DNA of 64,000 nucleotides from Pseudomonas fluorescens Q2-87 (GTDB taxonomy: Bacteria; Pseudomonadota; Gammaproteobacteria; Pseudomonadales; Pseudomonadaceae), in assembly GCF_000281895.1 (NCBI RefSeq), contig NZ_CM001558.1, forward strand, positions 5,274,556 through 5,338,555, in the 5' to 3' direction. The position numbers and the translations under genes are program-made. The notes under the pieces are model-generated. The model did not search any database and had not been told where the DNA came from. It was given only the letters and a program-made list of their open reading frames with translations. The first letter of the stretch is position 1. Each line of letters starts with the position of its first letter. Shown in pieces: positions 51,881-62,141 of this stretch.

Positions 51881-53344
51881 TCAGCGGAACGGCGGCTCGT
51901 CGAAGCTGCGCAGCTTGCGCGAATGCAACGAATTGAGCTCGGTGCGCAGCAGATCCAGCGCGGCGATGCCGATCTTCAGGTGCTGGTTGACCGCCCGCTC
52001 ATAGAACGCGTTGGCCGAACCCGGCAGCTTGATCTCGCTGTGCAGCGGTTTGTCCGAAACGCAAAGCAAGGTGCCATACGGCACCCGCAGGCGATAGCCT
52101 TGGGCGGCGATGGTGCCGCTTTCCATGTCCACCGCCACGGCGCGGGACAGGTTGATCAACGGACGCTCCTGGGCCCAGCGCAGCTCCCAGTTGCGGTCGT
52201 CATAGGTCAGCACGGTGCCGGTGCGCAGGCGCTTTTTCAGCTCATCGCCCTTTTCACCTGTGACGTTCGCTGCCGCCTGTTGCAGCGCCATTTGCACTTC
52301 GGCCAGGGCCGGGATTGGAATGTTCGGCGGCACCACCCGGTCGAGGATCCCGTCGCGGCGCATATAGGCGTGGGCCAGCACGTAGTCGCCAATGGTCTGG
52401 GACTGCCGCAGCCCGCCGCAGTGGCCGATCATCAGCCAGCAATGCGGTCGCAGCACGGCCAGGTGGTCGGTGATGTTCTTGGCGTTGGACGGGCCGACGC
52501 CGATGTTCACCAGGGTCACCCCATGGCCATCGCTGGCTTGCAGGTGATAAGCGGGCATCTGATAGCGGTGCCAGACCACGCCAGCGGCGATGGCCGACGC
52601 TTCGCTGTGATCCATGTTCTTGTCGATGATCACGTTGCCCGGCAGGACCATGCGCACGAAGCGCGGGTCGCTGCGCAGTTGCTCCAGGCCATGGACGATG
52701 AACTGGTCGACATAGCGATGGTAGTTGGTCAGCAGGATCCATGGCTGCACGTGGCGCCAGTCGCTACCGGTGTAATGCACCAGCCGGCGCAGGGAAAAAT
52801 CCACCCGGGCAGCGTCGAACAGCGCCAGGGGCAGCGGGTCGGTGTTTTCCCAGTCGTAGAGGCCGTCGGCGATGCCATCGGTGGCGGCGGACAGGTCGGT
52901 GCTGGGGAATACCCGCGCCAGCACTGCAGCGGTCACGCCGGAACCGGCCAGTTCGTCGCCCTGCTCCACCACGTATGGGTAGGGAATGTTCTGCTCGCTG
53001 ACGCCCACTTCCACCGTGACGGTAAAGTCGTGCATCAGCGGGACCAACTGCTCCAGCAGGTATTTACGGAACGCGGCCGGGTGGGTGACGGTGACGCTGT
53101 AGGTGCCCGGCAGCTGGACCTTGGCGTAGGCGCGCGTGGTTTGCGGGACTTCGCCGTGGCAGTGATAGGTCAGGCGCAGGGCCGGATACCGAAACAAAGC
53201 CCGTTGCTCGGCGTCGGGCTCGACACGGTCCTTGAGGTAGCGCATCAGCGCCTGGTTCAACGCAGTGGTCGCACGCTCGTGCAGGGCCGCCAGACGATCC
53301 ACGGCTTGTTCGGCGGTTTGAACGACAATAAACGCTTCGGTCAC
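51881..53344 (-). CDS. amn: AMP nucleosidase
   Basis: A 487-residue enzyme that splits AMP into adenine and ribose 5-phosphate, a purine salvage and energy-balance step. The regulatory N-terminal half is followed by the phosphorylase-like domain with GVGPSNAKNITDHLAVLRPH, MIGHCGGLRQSQ and VAVDMESGTIAAQGYRLRVP. E. coli Amn is 484 residues. The start is a GTG at 53344 with CAGGAAG about nine bases upstream; longer open frames run into a REPIN. The place beside the acyl-CoA dehydrogenase and ladS matches the order I recall around PA3970. Confidence 0.94.
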   Translation of the reverse strand: MTEAFIVVQTAEQAVDRLAALHERATTALNQALMRYLKDRVEPDAEQRALFRYPALRLTYHCHGEVPQTTRAYAKVQLPGTYSVTVTHPAAFRKYLLEQLVPLMHDFTVTVEVGVSEQNIPYPYVVEQGDELAGSGVTAAVLARVFPSTDLSAATDGIADGLYDWENTDPLPLALFDAARVDFSLRRLVHYTGSDWRHVQPWILLTNYHRYVDQFIVHGLEQLRSDPRFVRMVLPGNVIIDKNMDHSEASAIAAGVVWHRYQMPAYHLQASDGHGVTLVNIGVGPSNAKNITDHLAVLRPHCWLMIGHCGGLRQSQTIGDYVLAHAYMRRDGILDRVVPPNIPIPALAEVQMALQQAAANVTGEKGDELKKRLRTGTVLTYDDRNWELRWAQERPLINLSRAVAVDMESGTIAAQGYRLRVPYGTLLCVSDKPLHSEIKLPGSANAFYERAVNQHLKIGIAALDLLRTELNSLHSRKLRSFDEPPFR

Positions 53345-53444
53345 GATCAGCTTCCTGTGTTCTGACTTGCAAGCCTTCATCTTGCCTGCATCGCCGCCCG
53401 ACGGGAACAGTGGCGTAGTGGGTATTCTCGGAGTCATGAAAACC

Positions 53445-53533
53445 TGTGGGAGCGGGCTTGCCCGCGAAGGCGTCGGCACATCCAGCCTCTTCGGCGGCTG
53501 GCACACCGCTTCGCGAGCAAGCCCGCTCCCACA
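53445..53533. repeat. REPIN, class A
   Basis: Arms TGTGGGAGCGGGCTTGCCCG and complement. It lies between the acyl-CoA dehydrogenase gene and amn, both on the minus strand. Confidence 0.9.
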
Positions 53534-53558
53534 GGATTCTGTGTTGGCCGTAGCCTGC

Positions 53559-55208
53559 CTAGAATCCGTGGGGGGTAGAGCGCGCCACGATCGCCTCGAC
53601 ATTCAGGCCCCGGGGCAAGGCGCCGTAGGCCCGACCAGCCGAGCCAAGGCGGCTGGCGATAAAGGCATCGCTGACATCGCTGTTGCCCGCTTCGAGCAAC
53701 AGCTTGGCCTGCAAGGCCAGCGCAATGTCTTCGGTCAATTGCCGGGCGCGGTACTGGATGTCGTCGGTGTCCTTGAACGCTGCCTGCAACCGGTCGATGT
53801 GGCTGGCCAGGCGCTTGTCGCCGTGGCCATCGCCCAGTTCGCTGAACAGCACTTCCAGGACGCCGGGCTCCTTGGACAACGCCCGCAGCACATCCAGGCA
53901 TTGCACGTTGCCCGAGCCTTCCCACGTCGAATTGACCGGCGCTTCGCGATACAAACGGGGCAAGATGCTGTCCTCGACGTAGCCCGCACCGCCCATGCAT
54001 TCGGCGGCTTCGTTGATCATCGCGGGGGCGCGCTTGCAGATCCAGTATTTGCCGACCGCCGTCACCAGCCGGGCGAACTTGGCCTCGTGCTCGTCGCTCA
54101 AGTGATCCAACGCCCGGCCCATGCGCAGGCTCAAGGCCAGCGCGGATTCGCTTTCCAGCGCCAGGTCGGCCAAAACGTTCTGCATCAGCGGTTGCTCACT
54201 CAACAGCTTGCCGCCGACCTTGCGGTGCGCACAGTGGTGACTGGCCTGGGTCAGCGCCTGGCGCATCAGAGCGCTGGAGCCGACCATGCAATCGAAGCGG
54301 GTCATGGCGACCATCTCGATGATCGTCGGCACACCGCGCCCCTCTTCGCCGATCATCCAGGCCAGTGCGCCGCGGAACTCGACTTCGCTGGAGGCATTGG
54401 AGCAGTTGCCCAGCTTGTTTTTCAGCCGCTGGATGTAGAACTGGTTGCGCGTGTCGTCGGGGCGGTGGCGCGGCAGCAGGAAACAGGTCAGGCCCTTGTC
54501 GGTCTGGGCCAGCGTGAGGAAGGCGTCGCACATCGGCGCCGAACAGAACCACTTGTGGCCCACCAGTTCATAGGCCTGGCCCGGACCGCTGGCGCCCACC
54601 GGGAAAGCCTTGGTGGTGTTGGCCCGCACATCGGTGCCGCCCTGTTTCTCGGTCATTGCCATGCCCAGGGTGACCCCGGCCTTGTGGGCCATGCCGACAT
54701 TGCGCGGATCGTACTCGGTGGCCAACACCTTCGGCAGCCAGCGCTCGGCCAGGTCAGGCTGCAAGCGCAGGGCTGGCACGCTGGCGAAGGTCATGGTCAG
54801 CGGGCAACCGGTGCCGGCCTCCGCCTGGCTGTGCAGGTACGTCATGGACGCTCGGGCAACGTGCGCCCCCGGTTGGGGATGAGCCCAAGGCAAACTGGGC
54901 AAGCCGTGCTCGACAGCGGCACGCATCAACTGGTGATAAGCGGGATGGAATTCCACCAGGTCGATGCGATGGCCGTAGCGGTCATGGCTGGAAAATACCG
55001 GCTTGTTCTGGTTGGCCAGGAACCCCGCTTCCATCAGCGGCCCGCCGGCCAGCGCGCCATACGCATCGATCCGCGCCTGCGCCCAGCCTGCACCGAAACG
55101 CTGCGACCATTGTTGCAGGGGCAGGTCGATTCGGTACAGGTTGGCGCCATCCAGGGGGGGCGGCTGATTGGTGACGTCGTGGGTTTCAGCGAACTGGTGC
55201 AGGTTCAT
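53559..55208 (-). CDS. AidB-like acyl-CoA dehydrogenase
   Basis: A 549-residue flavoprotein of the AidB branch of the acyl-CoA dehydrogenases. The family blocks are LGMAMTEKQGGTDVRANTT, MIGEEGRGVPTIIEMVAMTR, AECMGGAGYVEDSILPRLYR and NSTWEGSGNVQCLDVLRAL, and the C-terminal domain is extended as in AidB. E. coli AidB binds DNA and protects against alkylation, but the substrate of this copy is unknown. The equivalent gene is PA3972 beside ladS. It starts 74 bases after the ladS stop. Confidence 0.9.
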   Translation of the reverse strand: MNLHQFAETHDVTNQPPPLDGANLYRIDLPLQQWSQRFGAGWAQARIDAYGALAGGPLMEAGFLANQNKPVFSSHDRYGHRIDLVEFHPAYHQLMRAAVEHGLPSLPWAHPQPGAHVARASMTYLHSQAEAGTGCPLTMTFASVPALRLQPDLAERWLPKVLATEYDPRNVGMAHKAGVTLGMAMTEKQGGTDVRANTTKAFPVGASGPGQAYELVGHKWFCSAPMCDAFLTLAQTDKGLTCFLLPRHRPDDTRNQFYIQRLKNKLGNCSNASSEVEFRGALAWMIGEEGRGVPTIIEMVAMTRFDCMVGSSALMRQALTQASHHCAHRKVGGKLLSEQPLMQNVLADLALESESALALSLRMGRALDHLSDEHEAKFARLVTAVGKYWICKRAPAMINEAAECMGGAGYVEDSILPRLYREAPVNSTWEGSGNVQCLDVLRALSKEPGVLEVLFSELGDGHGDKRLASHIDRLQAAFKDTDDIQYRARQLTEDIALALQAKLLLEAGNSDVSDAFIASRLGSAGRAYGALPRGLNVEAIVARSTPHGF

Positions 55209-55282
55209 GACGGGGCTCCTCGATCGGCCAGCAGGGATTCAGTTAAGCATCGCCTCCAGGCCGAACAAAGTGTCATATACGC

Positions 55283-57667
55283 CTAAATATCGGCGCTTTC
55301 ACCCTGTTTCGGACACAGCACCCGCCGCTGGAGCATCACCTGCAATGCTTCGAATTTCACCGGTTTGCTCAGGTAATCGACCAAGGCGCCCGACGGGCAG
55401 CATTCCTGCCCCAGGTTCGGACTCACCACCAGCACCGGCAGGTCTTCGCAGCCGGGCAGCGCGCGGATTTGGCAGCAGACCGAGACACCGTCCAACGGCG
55501 CCGACTGACAATCGAGCAGCACCGCGTCGACGCTCTCGCAATGCAACAGCTCCAAGGCCGCGCGGACGCTGTCAGCGCTGCGCACTCGGTAGCCGAGCTT
55601 GAGCAACATGCCGCGCATGACCAACTGATCGACGCTGTTGTCATCGACTAGCAGCACCGTGCAATCCTCGGGCAGGCGCGAGTCTTGGCGGCTGCCGAAG
55701 GAAAACGTCGTGGGCACGGCCGCCGGCAAGGCAACGTCGAATTCGACATCCAGTTGGAAACGGCTGCCGCGACCGGGCTCGGAGGTATGGGTCAGACGCC
55801 CGCCCAACAGCTCCACCAGTTGTCGGCAGATCGCCAGGCCGACCCCAAGGCCGCCGTACTCGCGGGTCATCGAGCCGTCGAGCTGGAAGAAACGCTGGTA
55901 CAGGGTCGCCTCCCCAAGGTCGGTGAAGCCGATACCGGTGTCGATCACCGCGAAAGACAGCGCCAGCCGATCCAGCTCCGTCGGCTTTGCGCTGACCCGC
56001 AGCGCCAGGCCGCCCACGCGGGTGAACTTGATGGCGTTGTCCAGCAGGCACTCCAGGCACTGGGCCAGTTTGCCGCTGTCGCCCAGCAACCGGTCCGCCA
56101 AGCCCGGGGCCACATCCACTTTGAAATCCAGGCCCTTCGCCGCAGCGTTGGCACCGAACTGCATCTGCAGGGCATCGATCACCCCGCGCAGGCTGAACGG
56201 TGCCGGGTGGACCTTGAGCTTGCCCGCCTGCAATTCGGTGAGGGTCAGCATGCCGTTGACCATGCGCATCATGTCCCGCGCCGAACCGGCAGCGGTCTGC
56301 TGGTACTGGGTCAGTTCGTCGTCCATCTCGACGGTTTCCATCAGCTCCAACGAACCGATCACGCCATTCATTGGCGTGCGCAGTTCGTGGGTCAGGGTGG
56401 CGAGGAATTCGTCCTTCAGCTTGTTGCCTTGGGCCAGTTGCTGGTTGAGCACTTCCAGTGTCTGTCCGGCATCGAACAAGGTCTGGGCCTGCTGCTCGCG
56501 CATGGCATTGATGCGGTCGGCCAGTGCCAGGGACAACAGCGCCACCTCGATGGCCGAGCCGATCTGGCTGGCGTACATGGTCAGGAATACGTTCGGCAGA
56601 TAACCGAGCACCATCAGCGTGTTGACGATGCCCCCCAACAGAAACGCCGACCAGGCAATGATGAAATAACGCGCTACCCGCAAGCCACGCCACCAGGCAA
56701 ACAGCCCGGCGGTAAAAATCACCACCGTGAACACCAGCGCCAGCAGCGTCGCCAGGCGCAGCGCCAGGGCATAGCTGGTCATCAGCGACAGCCCGACCAC
56801 CACGGCGCTATAGGCGATCAACGCCAGCAACAGGCGATCCAGCCAGCGGCTATGCTGGGCCGTTTGCAGGAAGCTGCGGGCGAACTGGCTGCCAAACAGG
56901 CCCGCGCAACCGATGAAGAACGGGGTCGCGGCGTTGGCCCACCAGGGGTTGTCCGGCCAGAAATATTCCACGGCCGCGCCGTTGACCGATAACTGGTACA
57001 GGCCGAACGAGGCGATATAGACGATGTAGTAAAGGTAGCTGGTGTCCCGCACGCTCAGGTAGATGAACAGGTTATAGACCAGCATGCCCAGCAACACGCC
57101 GTAGATGATCCCCAGCACATACAGGCGCAACGGCTGTTGTTCGAGGTACGCGGTGCTCGACCACAGCGTCAACGGTGCCTGGATCGAACCCTGGCTTTGC
57201 AGGCGCAGGTACAGGGTCTGTTGCTGCTCGGGCTTGAAAGCCAGGCTGAACAGGTAATTGTTCTGGCGAATCTCGCGGCTGGCGAACGGCAGCGCATCGC
57301 CGGTCTGGCGAACCAGGCGATACGCGCCCCCGGCATCGGGCAGGTACAGGTCGAGATGGTCGAGTGGCGGATACGCCAGTTCCAGCAGCCAGGTGCGCTG
57401 GGCATCCGGATTGCCGGGGCGGTAGTGCAGGTCGATTTTCAGCCAGAACACTGACCGCGAATAACCGGCATTCAGCGTAGCTTTGTCGTGGGGCTTGAAA
57501 GCGCCCGCCGAGGCCTGAGCCAGCACATCGTCGATGGTGGCCGTGCCGTTCGCATCTTCCAGCACTTGCAGGGCATGGCCCAAGGGCAGGCTTTGGGTGA
57601 ACTCATCAAATTCGAGGGCACTTGCCAGAGGGGACAAGCACAGCAGCAACATCAGCAAATAGCGCAT
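55283..57667 (-). CDS. ladS: Hybrid sensor histidine kinase LadS
   Basis: A 794-residue inner-membrane kinase (P. aeruginosa LadS is 795). In order: a signal peptide (1-17), a periplasmic 7TMR-DISMED2 domain (about 20-175), seven transmembrane helices (about 180-385), HisKA with H427 in THELRTPMNG, the ATPase with N544 and DTGIGF and GLGVGLAI, and a receiver with D719 and K768. LadS feeds the GacS/GacA-RsmA pathway and favours biofilm and type VI secretion. The gene order matches PA3970-PA3981, except that no TetR gene (PA3973) lies next to it here. Confidence 0.93.
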   Translation of the reverse strand: MRYLLMLLLCLSPLASALEFDEFTQSLPLGHALQVLEDANGTATIDDVLAQASAGAFKPHDKATLNAGYSRSVFWLKIDLHYRPGNPDAQRTWLLELAYPPLDHLDLYLPDAGGAYRLVRQTGDALPFASREIRQNNYLFSLAFKPEQQQTLYLRLQSQGSIQAPLTLWSSTAYLEQQPLRLYVLGIIYGVLLGMLVYNLFIYLSVRDTSYLYYIVYIASFGLYQLSVNGAAVEYFWPDNPWWANAATPFFIGCAGLFGSQFARSFLQTAQHSRWLDRLLLALIAYSAVVVGLSLMTSYALALRLATLLALVFTVVIFTAGLFAWWRGLRVARYFIIAWSAFLLGGIVNTLMVLGYLPNVFLTMYASQIGSAIEVALLSLALADRINAMREQQAQTLFDAGQTLEVLNQQLAQGNKLKDEFLATLTHELRTPMNGVIGSLELMETVEMDDELTQYQQTAAGSARDMMRMVNGMLTLTELQAGKLKVHPAPFSLRGVIDALQMQFGANAAAKGLDFKVDVAPGLADRLLGDSGKLAQCLECLLDNAIKFTRVGGLALRVSAKPTELDRLALSFAVIDTGIGFTDLGEATLYQRFFQLDGSMTREYGGLGVGLAICRQLVELLGGRLTHTSEPGRGSRFQLDVEFDVALPAAVPTTFSFGSRQDSRLPEDCTVLLVDDNSVDQLVMRGMLLKLGYRVRSADSVRAALELLHCESVDAVLLDCQSAPLDGVSVCCQIRALPGCEDLPVLVVSPNLGQECCPSGALVDYLSKPVKFEALQVMLQRRVLCPKQGESADI

Positions 57668-58072
57668 TTAAGCCCCAGCGTGGCCTGTCCGGTTGAGTCA
57701 GGAAGCCCCCCATTCCCTGAGTAGACGTAAAACCGGCATTACCTGTTATTGGTTGGATCCATGTCTAGCATAGCCGCTGATGGCCAAATTGCACCATTGA
57801 AATTTTTCCTACAGAAGGCTCTAGAACGGGCGTTTCAGAGCAAACCATTGAGATAGAGCTGTTCCATTGGTCAGGTCGGCGACTCGCGGGTCATTGTGGC
57901 GAGGGAGCTTGCTCCCGCTGGAGTGCGAAGCGCTCCCAAAAACCGGGGCCGCTTTGAAGCCCAGCGGGAGCAAGCTCCCTCGCCACAAAAGCACTCACCA
58001 GCAAGCCACTCAGTACAAAACCCTCAGCGTCCGAGCACCGATAAAACAGGTTTGGTGGTAAGCTCGCGCACC
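57668..58072. other. Intergenic region between ladS and thiD
   Basis: About 405 bases with divergent promoters. A class B REPIN lies at 57896-57987. The part near ladS (57700-57860) is AT-rich, but I cannot point to a clear promoter. I searched for a thiamine riboswitch before thiD and saw no THI-box pattern. No gene is apparent. Confidence 0.65.
57896..57987. repeat. REPIN, class B
   Basis: Arms GTGGCGAGGGAGCTTGCTCC and complement in the divergent ladS/thiD gap, about 85 bases before thiD. Confidence 0.9.
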
Positions 58073-58870
58073 ATGAATATCTACAGCTCTCGCCCCGTTG
58101 TCCTCTGTCTCTCCGGCCACGATCCCAGTGGTGGCGCCGGCTTGCAGGCAGATATCGAAGCCCTGCTCGCCCAGGGCTGTCATGCCGCCCCTGCGGTGAC
58201 CGCATTGACCGTGCAGGACACGGTCAATGTCAGTGATTTCCGCGTACTCGATCGGGAGTGGGTCCTGGCGCAAGCCAACGCCGTGCTCAACGATTCGCAG
58301 GTCGCGGCGGTCAAGCTGGGGATGCTCGGCTCGCTGGAAATGGTCGACACCGTCGTCGAACTGCTCCAGGCGCACCCGCACCTGCCCATGGTCTGCGACC
58401 CAGTGCTGCGCGCCGGTGGCGGCGGGCGACTGGGCAAGGATGAAGTCGGCTACGCCATGCGCGAACGCCTCTTGCCCCTGGCCATCATCGCCACCCCCAA
58501 CCTGCCTGAAGCGCGCATTCTTGCCGAACTGCCCGAGGGCAGCGCCGATGAGTGCGCCGAAAAATTGCTGCCCTTCGTCAAGCACCTGTTGATCACCGGT
58601 GGCCACGGCGACGAACATGAAGTCCATAATCGCCTGTACAGCCGCGACGGCCGCCGCGAAACGTTTACCTGCCAACGCCTGCCCGGCAGCTACCACGGTT
58701 CCGGCTGCACCCTCGCCAGCGCCCTCGCCGGGCGGCTGGCCCAGGGCGAACAGCTCGCCAGCGCCGTCAAGACGGCACTGGATTACACCTGGCGCACCCT
58801 GCGCGACGCCGAACAACTGGGCCAAGGCCAGTTCGTACCGCGTCGCCTGCCGCTGGATTTCTGCTCGTAG
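58073..58870 (+). CDS. thiD: Hydroxymethylpyrimidine/phosphomethylpyrimidine kinase
   Basis: A 265-residue ribokinase-fold enzyme that phosphorylates HMP and HMP-P in thiamine synthesis. [19 protein letters not shown] at the N-terminus and the anion-hole motif [11 protein letters not shown] near the C-terminus are diagnostic; [13 protein letters not shown] lies between. The ATG at 58073 gives the standard N-terminus; the frame is open upstream only across the REPIN. It starts the thiD-thiE-hemL series (17-base gap to thiE). Confidence 0.96.
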   Translation: MNIYSSRPVVLCLSGHDPSGGAGLQADIEALLAQGCHAAPAVTALTVQDTVNVSDFRVLDREWVLAQANAVLNDSQVAAVKLGMLGSLEMVDTVVELLQAHPHLPMVCDPVLRAGGGGRLGKDEVGYAMRERLLPLAIIATPNLPEARILAELPEGSADECAEKLLPFVKHLLITGGHGDEHEVHNRLYSRDGRRETFTCQRLPGSYHGSGCTLASALAGRLAQGEQLASAVKTALDYTWRTLRDAEQLGQGQFVPRRLPLDFCS

Positions 58871-58887
58871 CACCGGAGGCCTGTGGA

Positions 58888-59514
58888 ATGAAATTACGTG
58901 GCCTTTACGCCATCACCGATAGCCAACTGCTGGCCGGCAAGTTCCTCGCATATGTAGAAGCCGCGCTGGAAGGTGGCGTGACCCTGTTGCAGTACCGCGA
59001 TAAAAGCAGCGACGAGGCCCGGCGTCTGCGCGAAGCCGAAGCGCTGCGCAACCTGTGCGAGCGCTACAAGACCCAGTTGATCATCAACGACGATGCCGAA
59101 TTGGCCGCACGCCTGGGCGTCGGCGTTCACCTGGGCCAGACCGATGGACCGTTGGCGCCGGTGCGTGCCCTGCTCGGGCGCCAGGCGATCATCGGTTCCA
59201 CCTGCCACGCCAGCCTGGAATTGGCCGAGCAGGCCGCCGCCGAAGGGGCCAGCTACGTCGCGTTCGGGCGCTTCTTCACTTCAAACACCAAGCCCGGCGC
59301 GCCCAGCGCAAACCTTGAACTGCTGGAACAGGCCCATATCAAACTGCATGTGCCGGTTTGCGCCATCGGCGGTATCACCCTGGACAACGCCGCCCCGCTG
59401 GTGGCCCACGGTGTCGACCTGCTGGCCGTGGTCCACGGCCTGTTCGGCGCCGACAGCACGGGGGAAGTGACGCGCCGCGCTCGCGCCTTCAACGCCCTGT
59501 TGCAGATCAAATAG
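58888..59514 (+). CDS. thiE: Thiamine-phosphate synthase
   Basis: A 208-residue TIM-barrel enzyme that joins HMP-PP and thiazole phosphate. [37 protein letters not shown] and [20 protein letters not shown] carry the phosphate and pyrophosphate contacts. CGGAGG stands before the ATG. hemL follows after 27 bases, so the three genes are probably one operon. Confidence 0.96.
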   Translation: MKLRGLYAITDSQLLAGKFLAYVEAALEGGVTLLQYRDKSSDEARRLREAEALRNLCERYKTQLIINDDAELAARLGVGVHLGQTDGPLAPVRALLGRQAIIGSTCHASLELAEQAAAEGASYVAFGRFFTSNTKPGAPSANLELLEQAHIKLHVPVCAIGGITLDNAAPLVAHGVDLLAVVHGLFGADSTGEVTRRARAFNALLQIK

Positions 59515-59541
59515 ACTTTTTCCGTTTTCGAGAGCCCAACC

Positions 59542-60825
59542 ATGTCCCGTTCCGAAACCCTGTTTGCCAACGCCCAGAAACACATCCCCGGCGGCGTGAA
59601 CTCGCCCGTTCGTGCATTCAAGAGCGTCGGCGGCACCCCGCTGTTCTTCAAGCACGCCGAAGGCGCCTACGTCACCGATGAAGACGACAAGCGCTATGTG
59701 GACTACGTGGGCTCGTGGGGTCCGATGATCCTCGGCCACAGCCATCCCGACGTATTGGATGCGGTGCGCAATCAACTGCAACACGGTCTGTCCTACGGCG
59801 CCCCGACCGCCATGGAAACCGAAATGGCTGACCTCGTCTGCTCGATCGTGCCGTCGATGGAAATGGTGCGCATGGTCAGTTCCGGCACCGAGGCGACCAT
59901 GAGCGCGATCCGCCTGGCGCGAGGCTTCACCGGTCGCGACAGCATCATCAAGTTCGAAGGCTGCTACCACGGCCACTCCGACAGCCTGCTGGTCAAGGCC
60001 GGCTCTGGCGCCCTGACCCAAGGTGTGCCGAGTTCGGCCGGTGTACCGGCAGCGTTCGCCAAACACACCCTGACCCTGCCGTTCAACGATCTTGAAGAAG
60101 TCGAGAAGCTGCTCGGCGAAGTCGGTCAGGAAGTGGCGTGCATCATCGTTGAGCCGGTGGCTGGCAACATGAACTGCGTGCCTCCGGCGCCGGGCTTTCT
60201 CGAAGGCCTGCGCAGCCTGTGCGACCAACATGGCGTGGTGTTGATTTTCGACGAAGTGATGACCGGTTTCCGCGTAGCCCTTGGTGGCGCCCAGGCCCAC
60301 TACGGCGTAACACCGGACTTGAGCACCTTCGGCAAGATCATCGGCGGCGGCATGCCGGTCGGCTGCTTCGGCGGCAAGCGCGCCATCATGGAGTGCATCG
60401 CGCCGCTGGGCCCGGTCTACCAGGCCGGCACGCTGTCGGGTAATCCGCTGGCCATGGCCGCCGGCCTGACCACCCTGCGCCTGATCAGCCGCCCGGGCTT
60501 CCATGCCGAGCTGACCGACTACACCACCCGCCTGCTCGATGGCTTGCAGGTCCGTGCCGACGCGGCCGGCATTCCCTTCGTGACCACCCAGGCCGGTGGC
60601 ATGTTCGGCCTGTATTTCAGTGGCGCCGATGACATCGTGACCTTCGAAGACGTAATGGCCAGCGACGCCGATCGCTTCAAGCGCTTCTTCCATCTGATGC
60701 TCGACGGTGGCGTTTACCTGGCACCGAGCGCATTCGAAGCCGGGTTCACCTCTATCGCCCATGGTGAGGCCGAGCTGAAAATCACCCTCGATGCGGCCGA
60801 GCGCGCCTTCGCTGCCCTGAAGTAA
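59542..60825 (+). CDS. hemL: Glutamate-1-semialdehyde 2,1-aminomutase
   Basis: A 427-residue PLP enzyme that turns glutamate 1-semialdehyde into 5-aminolevulinate for heme. The PLP lysine lies in [14 protein letters not shown] near residue 265, with [14 protein letters not shown] before it and [16 protein letters not shown] after. GAGAG lies before the ATG. It is the last gene of the thiD-thiE-hemL series and is followed by a hairpin at 60835-60866. Confidence 0.97.
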   Translation: MSRSETLFANAQKHIPGGVNSPVRAFKSVGGTPLFFKHAEGAYVTDEDDKRYVDYVGSWGPMILGHSHPDVLDAVRNQLQHGLSYGAPTAMETEMADLVCSIVPSMEMVRMVSSGTEATMSAIRLARGFTGRDSIIKFEGCYHGHSDSLLVKAGSGALTQGVPSSAGVPAAFAKHTLTLPFNDLEEVEKLLGEVGQEVACIIVEPVAGNMNCVPPAPGFLEGLRSLCDQHGVVLIFDEVMTGFRVALGGAQAHYGVTPDLSTFGKIIGGGMPVGCFGGKRAIMECIAPLGPVYQAGTLSGNPLAMAAGLTTLRLISRPGFHAELTDYTTRLLDGLQVRADAAGIPFVTTQAGGMFGLYFSGADDIVTFEDVMASDADRFKRFFHLMLDGGVYLAPSAFEAGFTSIAHGEAELKITLDAAERAFAALK

Positions 60826-60834
60826 GCTTGTGGA

Positions 60835-60866
60835 TAACTGACGCTGGCTGACACCGGCGTCAGTTA
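60835..60866 (+). terminator. Probable terminator after hemL
   Basis: A perfect ten-base stem TAACTGACGC / GCGTCAGTTA with a twelve-base loop, ten bases after the hemL stop. The tail TTATTA is only weakly U-rich. Confidence 0.65.
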
Positions 60867-60954
60867 TTACTGACAACCGTCCGCCCTTTTCCTACGTATT
60901 TATCCGTGAAGCGGTTGCTGGCGTTCCCCCGCAGCAGAAAAACGAGTAAAGACT

Positions 60955-60984
60955 TTGTAAGGATGGCCCCGCTTATTTCATAAT
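60955..60984 (+). promoter_or_regulatory. Candidate sigma-70 promoter of the Sel1-repeat gene
   Basis: TTGTAA (60955-60960) and CATAAT (60979-60984) lie 18 bases apart, about 60 bases before the ATG at 61043. Confidence 0.45.
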
Positions 60985-61042
60985 GCGCGCTTATTGGATC
61001 CCCCGGAGGGTCCGCGCGCCCCTCAGAGGTAAGTCGATTCCC

Positions 61043-61597
61043 ATGAACCGCACCGGCCGCACCCTTGCCTTGGGCTGCCTGTTGCTCCTTCAGCCCCTGC
61101 TGGCGAATGCCCAGGCAGGCGGCAACTCGTTGTTGATCCCGGCGCTGGGCCGTTGCACGCTCAATACCCAGCCACAAGATCTCGCACCGGCACTCGACGC
61201 CTGTCAAAAAGCGGCGGACGCGGGTGATGCACAAGCGCAATACGAGTTGGGTGAGTTCTACTACGAAGGCAAGGCTGCGCCGCGCGACCTCAAGCTGGCC
61301 CTCAGCTATTTCGAAAAAGCCTCGCTACAAGGCCATGCCCAAGCGCAGTTCAAGCTCGGTGGCATGTTCTTTCATGGCGAAGGTGTACCCGCCAATAACG
61401 TCCAGGCCTACATCGTGTTGAAGATGGCGGCGGTCAACGGCGCCGAAGAGGCCCTGGACACCGCCGACGAAGTCGCCGAGCAAATGCCCCGTGACGAACT
61501 GGAAGTCGCCACCCAGGTGCTAGGGCAGATCTTTCGCAAATACTTGATGGAATTGCAGAACGCCGACGGGCGCACGCCTTTTTCGCCGCTGCCCTGA
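61043..61597 (+). CDS. Secreted Sel1/TPR-repeat protein
   Basis: A 184-residue protein with a signal peptide (about 1-24, ending PLLANAQA). Two Sel1-like repeats follow: AGDAQAQYELGEFYYEGKAA and QGHAQAQFKLGGMFFHGEGV, and a third weaker helical pair. Such periplasmic repeats bind proteins. The partner is unknown. The place between hemL and miaB is that of PA3978. The ATG at 61043 starts the signal peptide. Confidence 0.83.
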   Translation: MNRTGRTLALGCLLLLQPLLANAQAGGNSLLIPALGRCTLNTQPQDLAPALDACQKAADAGDAQAQYELGEFYYEGKAAPRDLKLALSYFEKASLQGHAQAQFKLGGMFFHGEGVPANNVQAYIVLKMAAVNGAEEALDTADEVAEQMPRDELEVATQVLGQIFRKYLMELQNADGRTPFSPLP

Positions 61598-61620
61598 ATC
61601 CGGCCCACCCGAAAACTATT

Positions 61621-61714
61621 GTGGCGAGGGAGCTTGCTCCCGCTGGGCTGCGCAGCGGCCCCAAGATTTTTGGGAGCGCTTCGCACTCCAGCGGGAGCAA
61701 GCTCCCTCGCCACA
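61621..61714. repeat. REPIN, class B
   Basis: Arms GTGGCGAGGGAGCTTGCTCC and complement, between the convergent Sel1 and DUF1820 genes. It begins about 20 bases after the Sel1 stop codon. Confidence 0.9.
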
Positions 61715-61718
61715 GGGG

Positions 61719-62048
61719 CTACTTCTCAGGCATCGGCATCGGAAACGGCATCACATTGCCGACCGCGCCGCGGGCTTCGCTGATTTTCGGAGTGCCCAGG
61801 CGCTCGACTTCGTCGATTCGCACGATCGAGTGCATCGGCACGAAGCTGCGCACCACGCCTTCGAACTGCGCCTTGAGCTTTTCTTCGCTCGGGTCGACGA
61901 CCACTTGTGTGCGCTCGCCAAAGACGAACTCTTCCACTTCCAGGAAACCCCACAGATCACTCTGATAGATCTGCTTGGCATACATTTCGAATACCTGGCC
62001 CTGGTTGAGGAAAATCACCTTGTAGATTGGAGCTTCACGTTTGGTCAT
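61719..62048 (-). CDS. DUF1820 family protein
   Basis: A 109-residue soluble protein that begins MTKREAPIYKVIFLNQGQVF and contains IYQSDLWGFLEVEEFVFGER and VPMHSIVRIDEVERLG. This is the DUF1820 pattern of gammaproteobacteria, of unknown function. It is divergent from miaB, as I recall for PA3979 and PA3980. The C-terminus is Pro/Met-rich. Confidence 0.87.
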   Translation of the reverse strand: MTKREAPIYKVIFLNQGQVFEMYAKQIYQSDLWGFLEVEEFVFGERTQVVVDPSEEKLKAQFEGVVRSFVPMHSIVRIDEVERLGTPKISEARGAVGNVMPFPMPMPEK

Positions 62049-62141
62049 GGCTGGCGAAACACATCGGCGGGTAAAAATGAGGGCGCGAACTATAGCATAG
62101 CCACTGCTCGCACAGCGGTAGGAACCGGGGGACTTGTTCCC

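Noticed and set aside
57988..58072. Thiamine pyrophosphate riboswitch before thiD
   Set aside because: The leader is short and shows no THI-box pattern such as CTGAGA with the matching helices.
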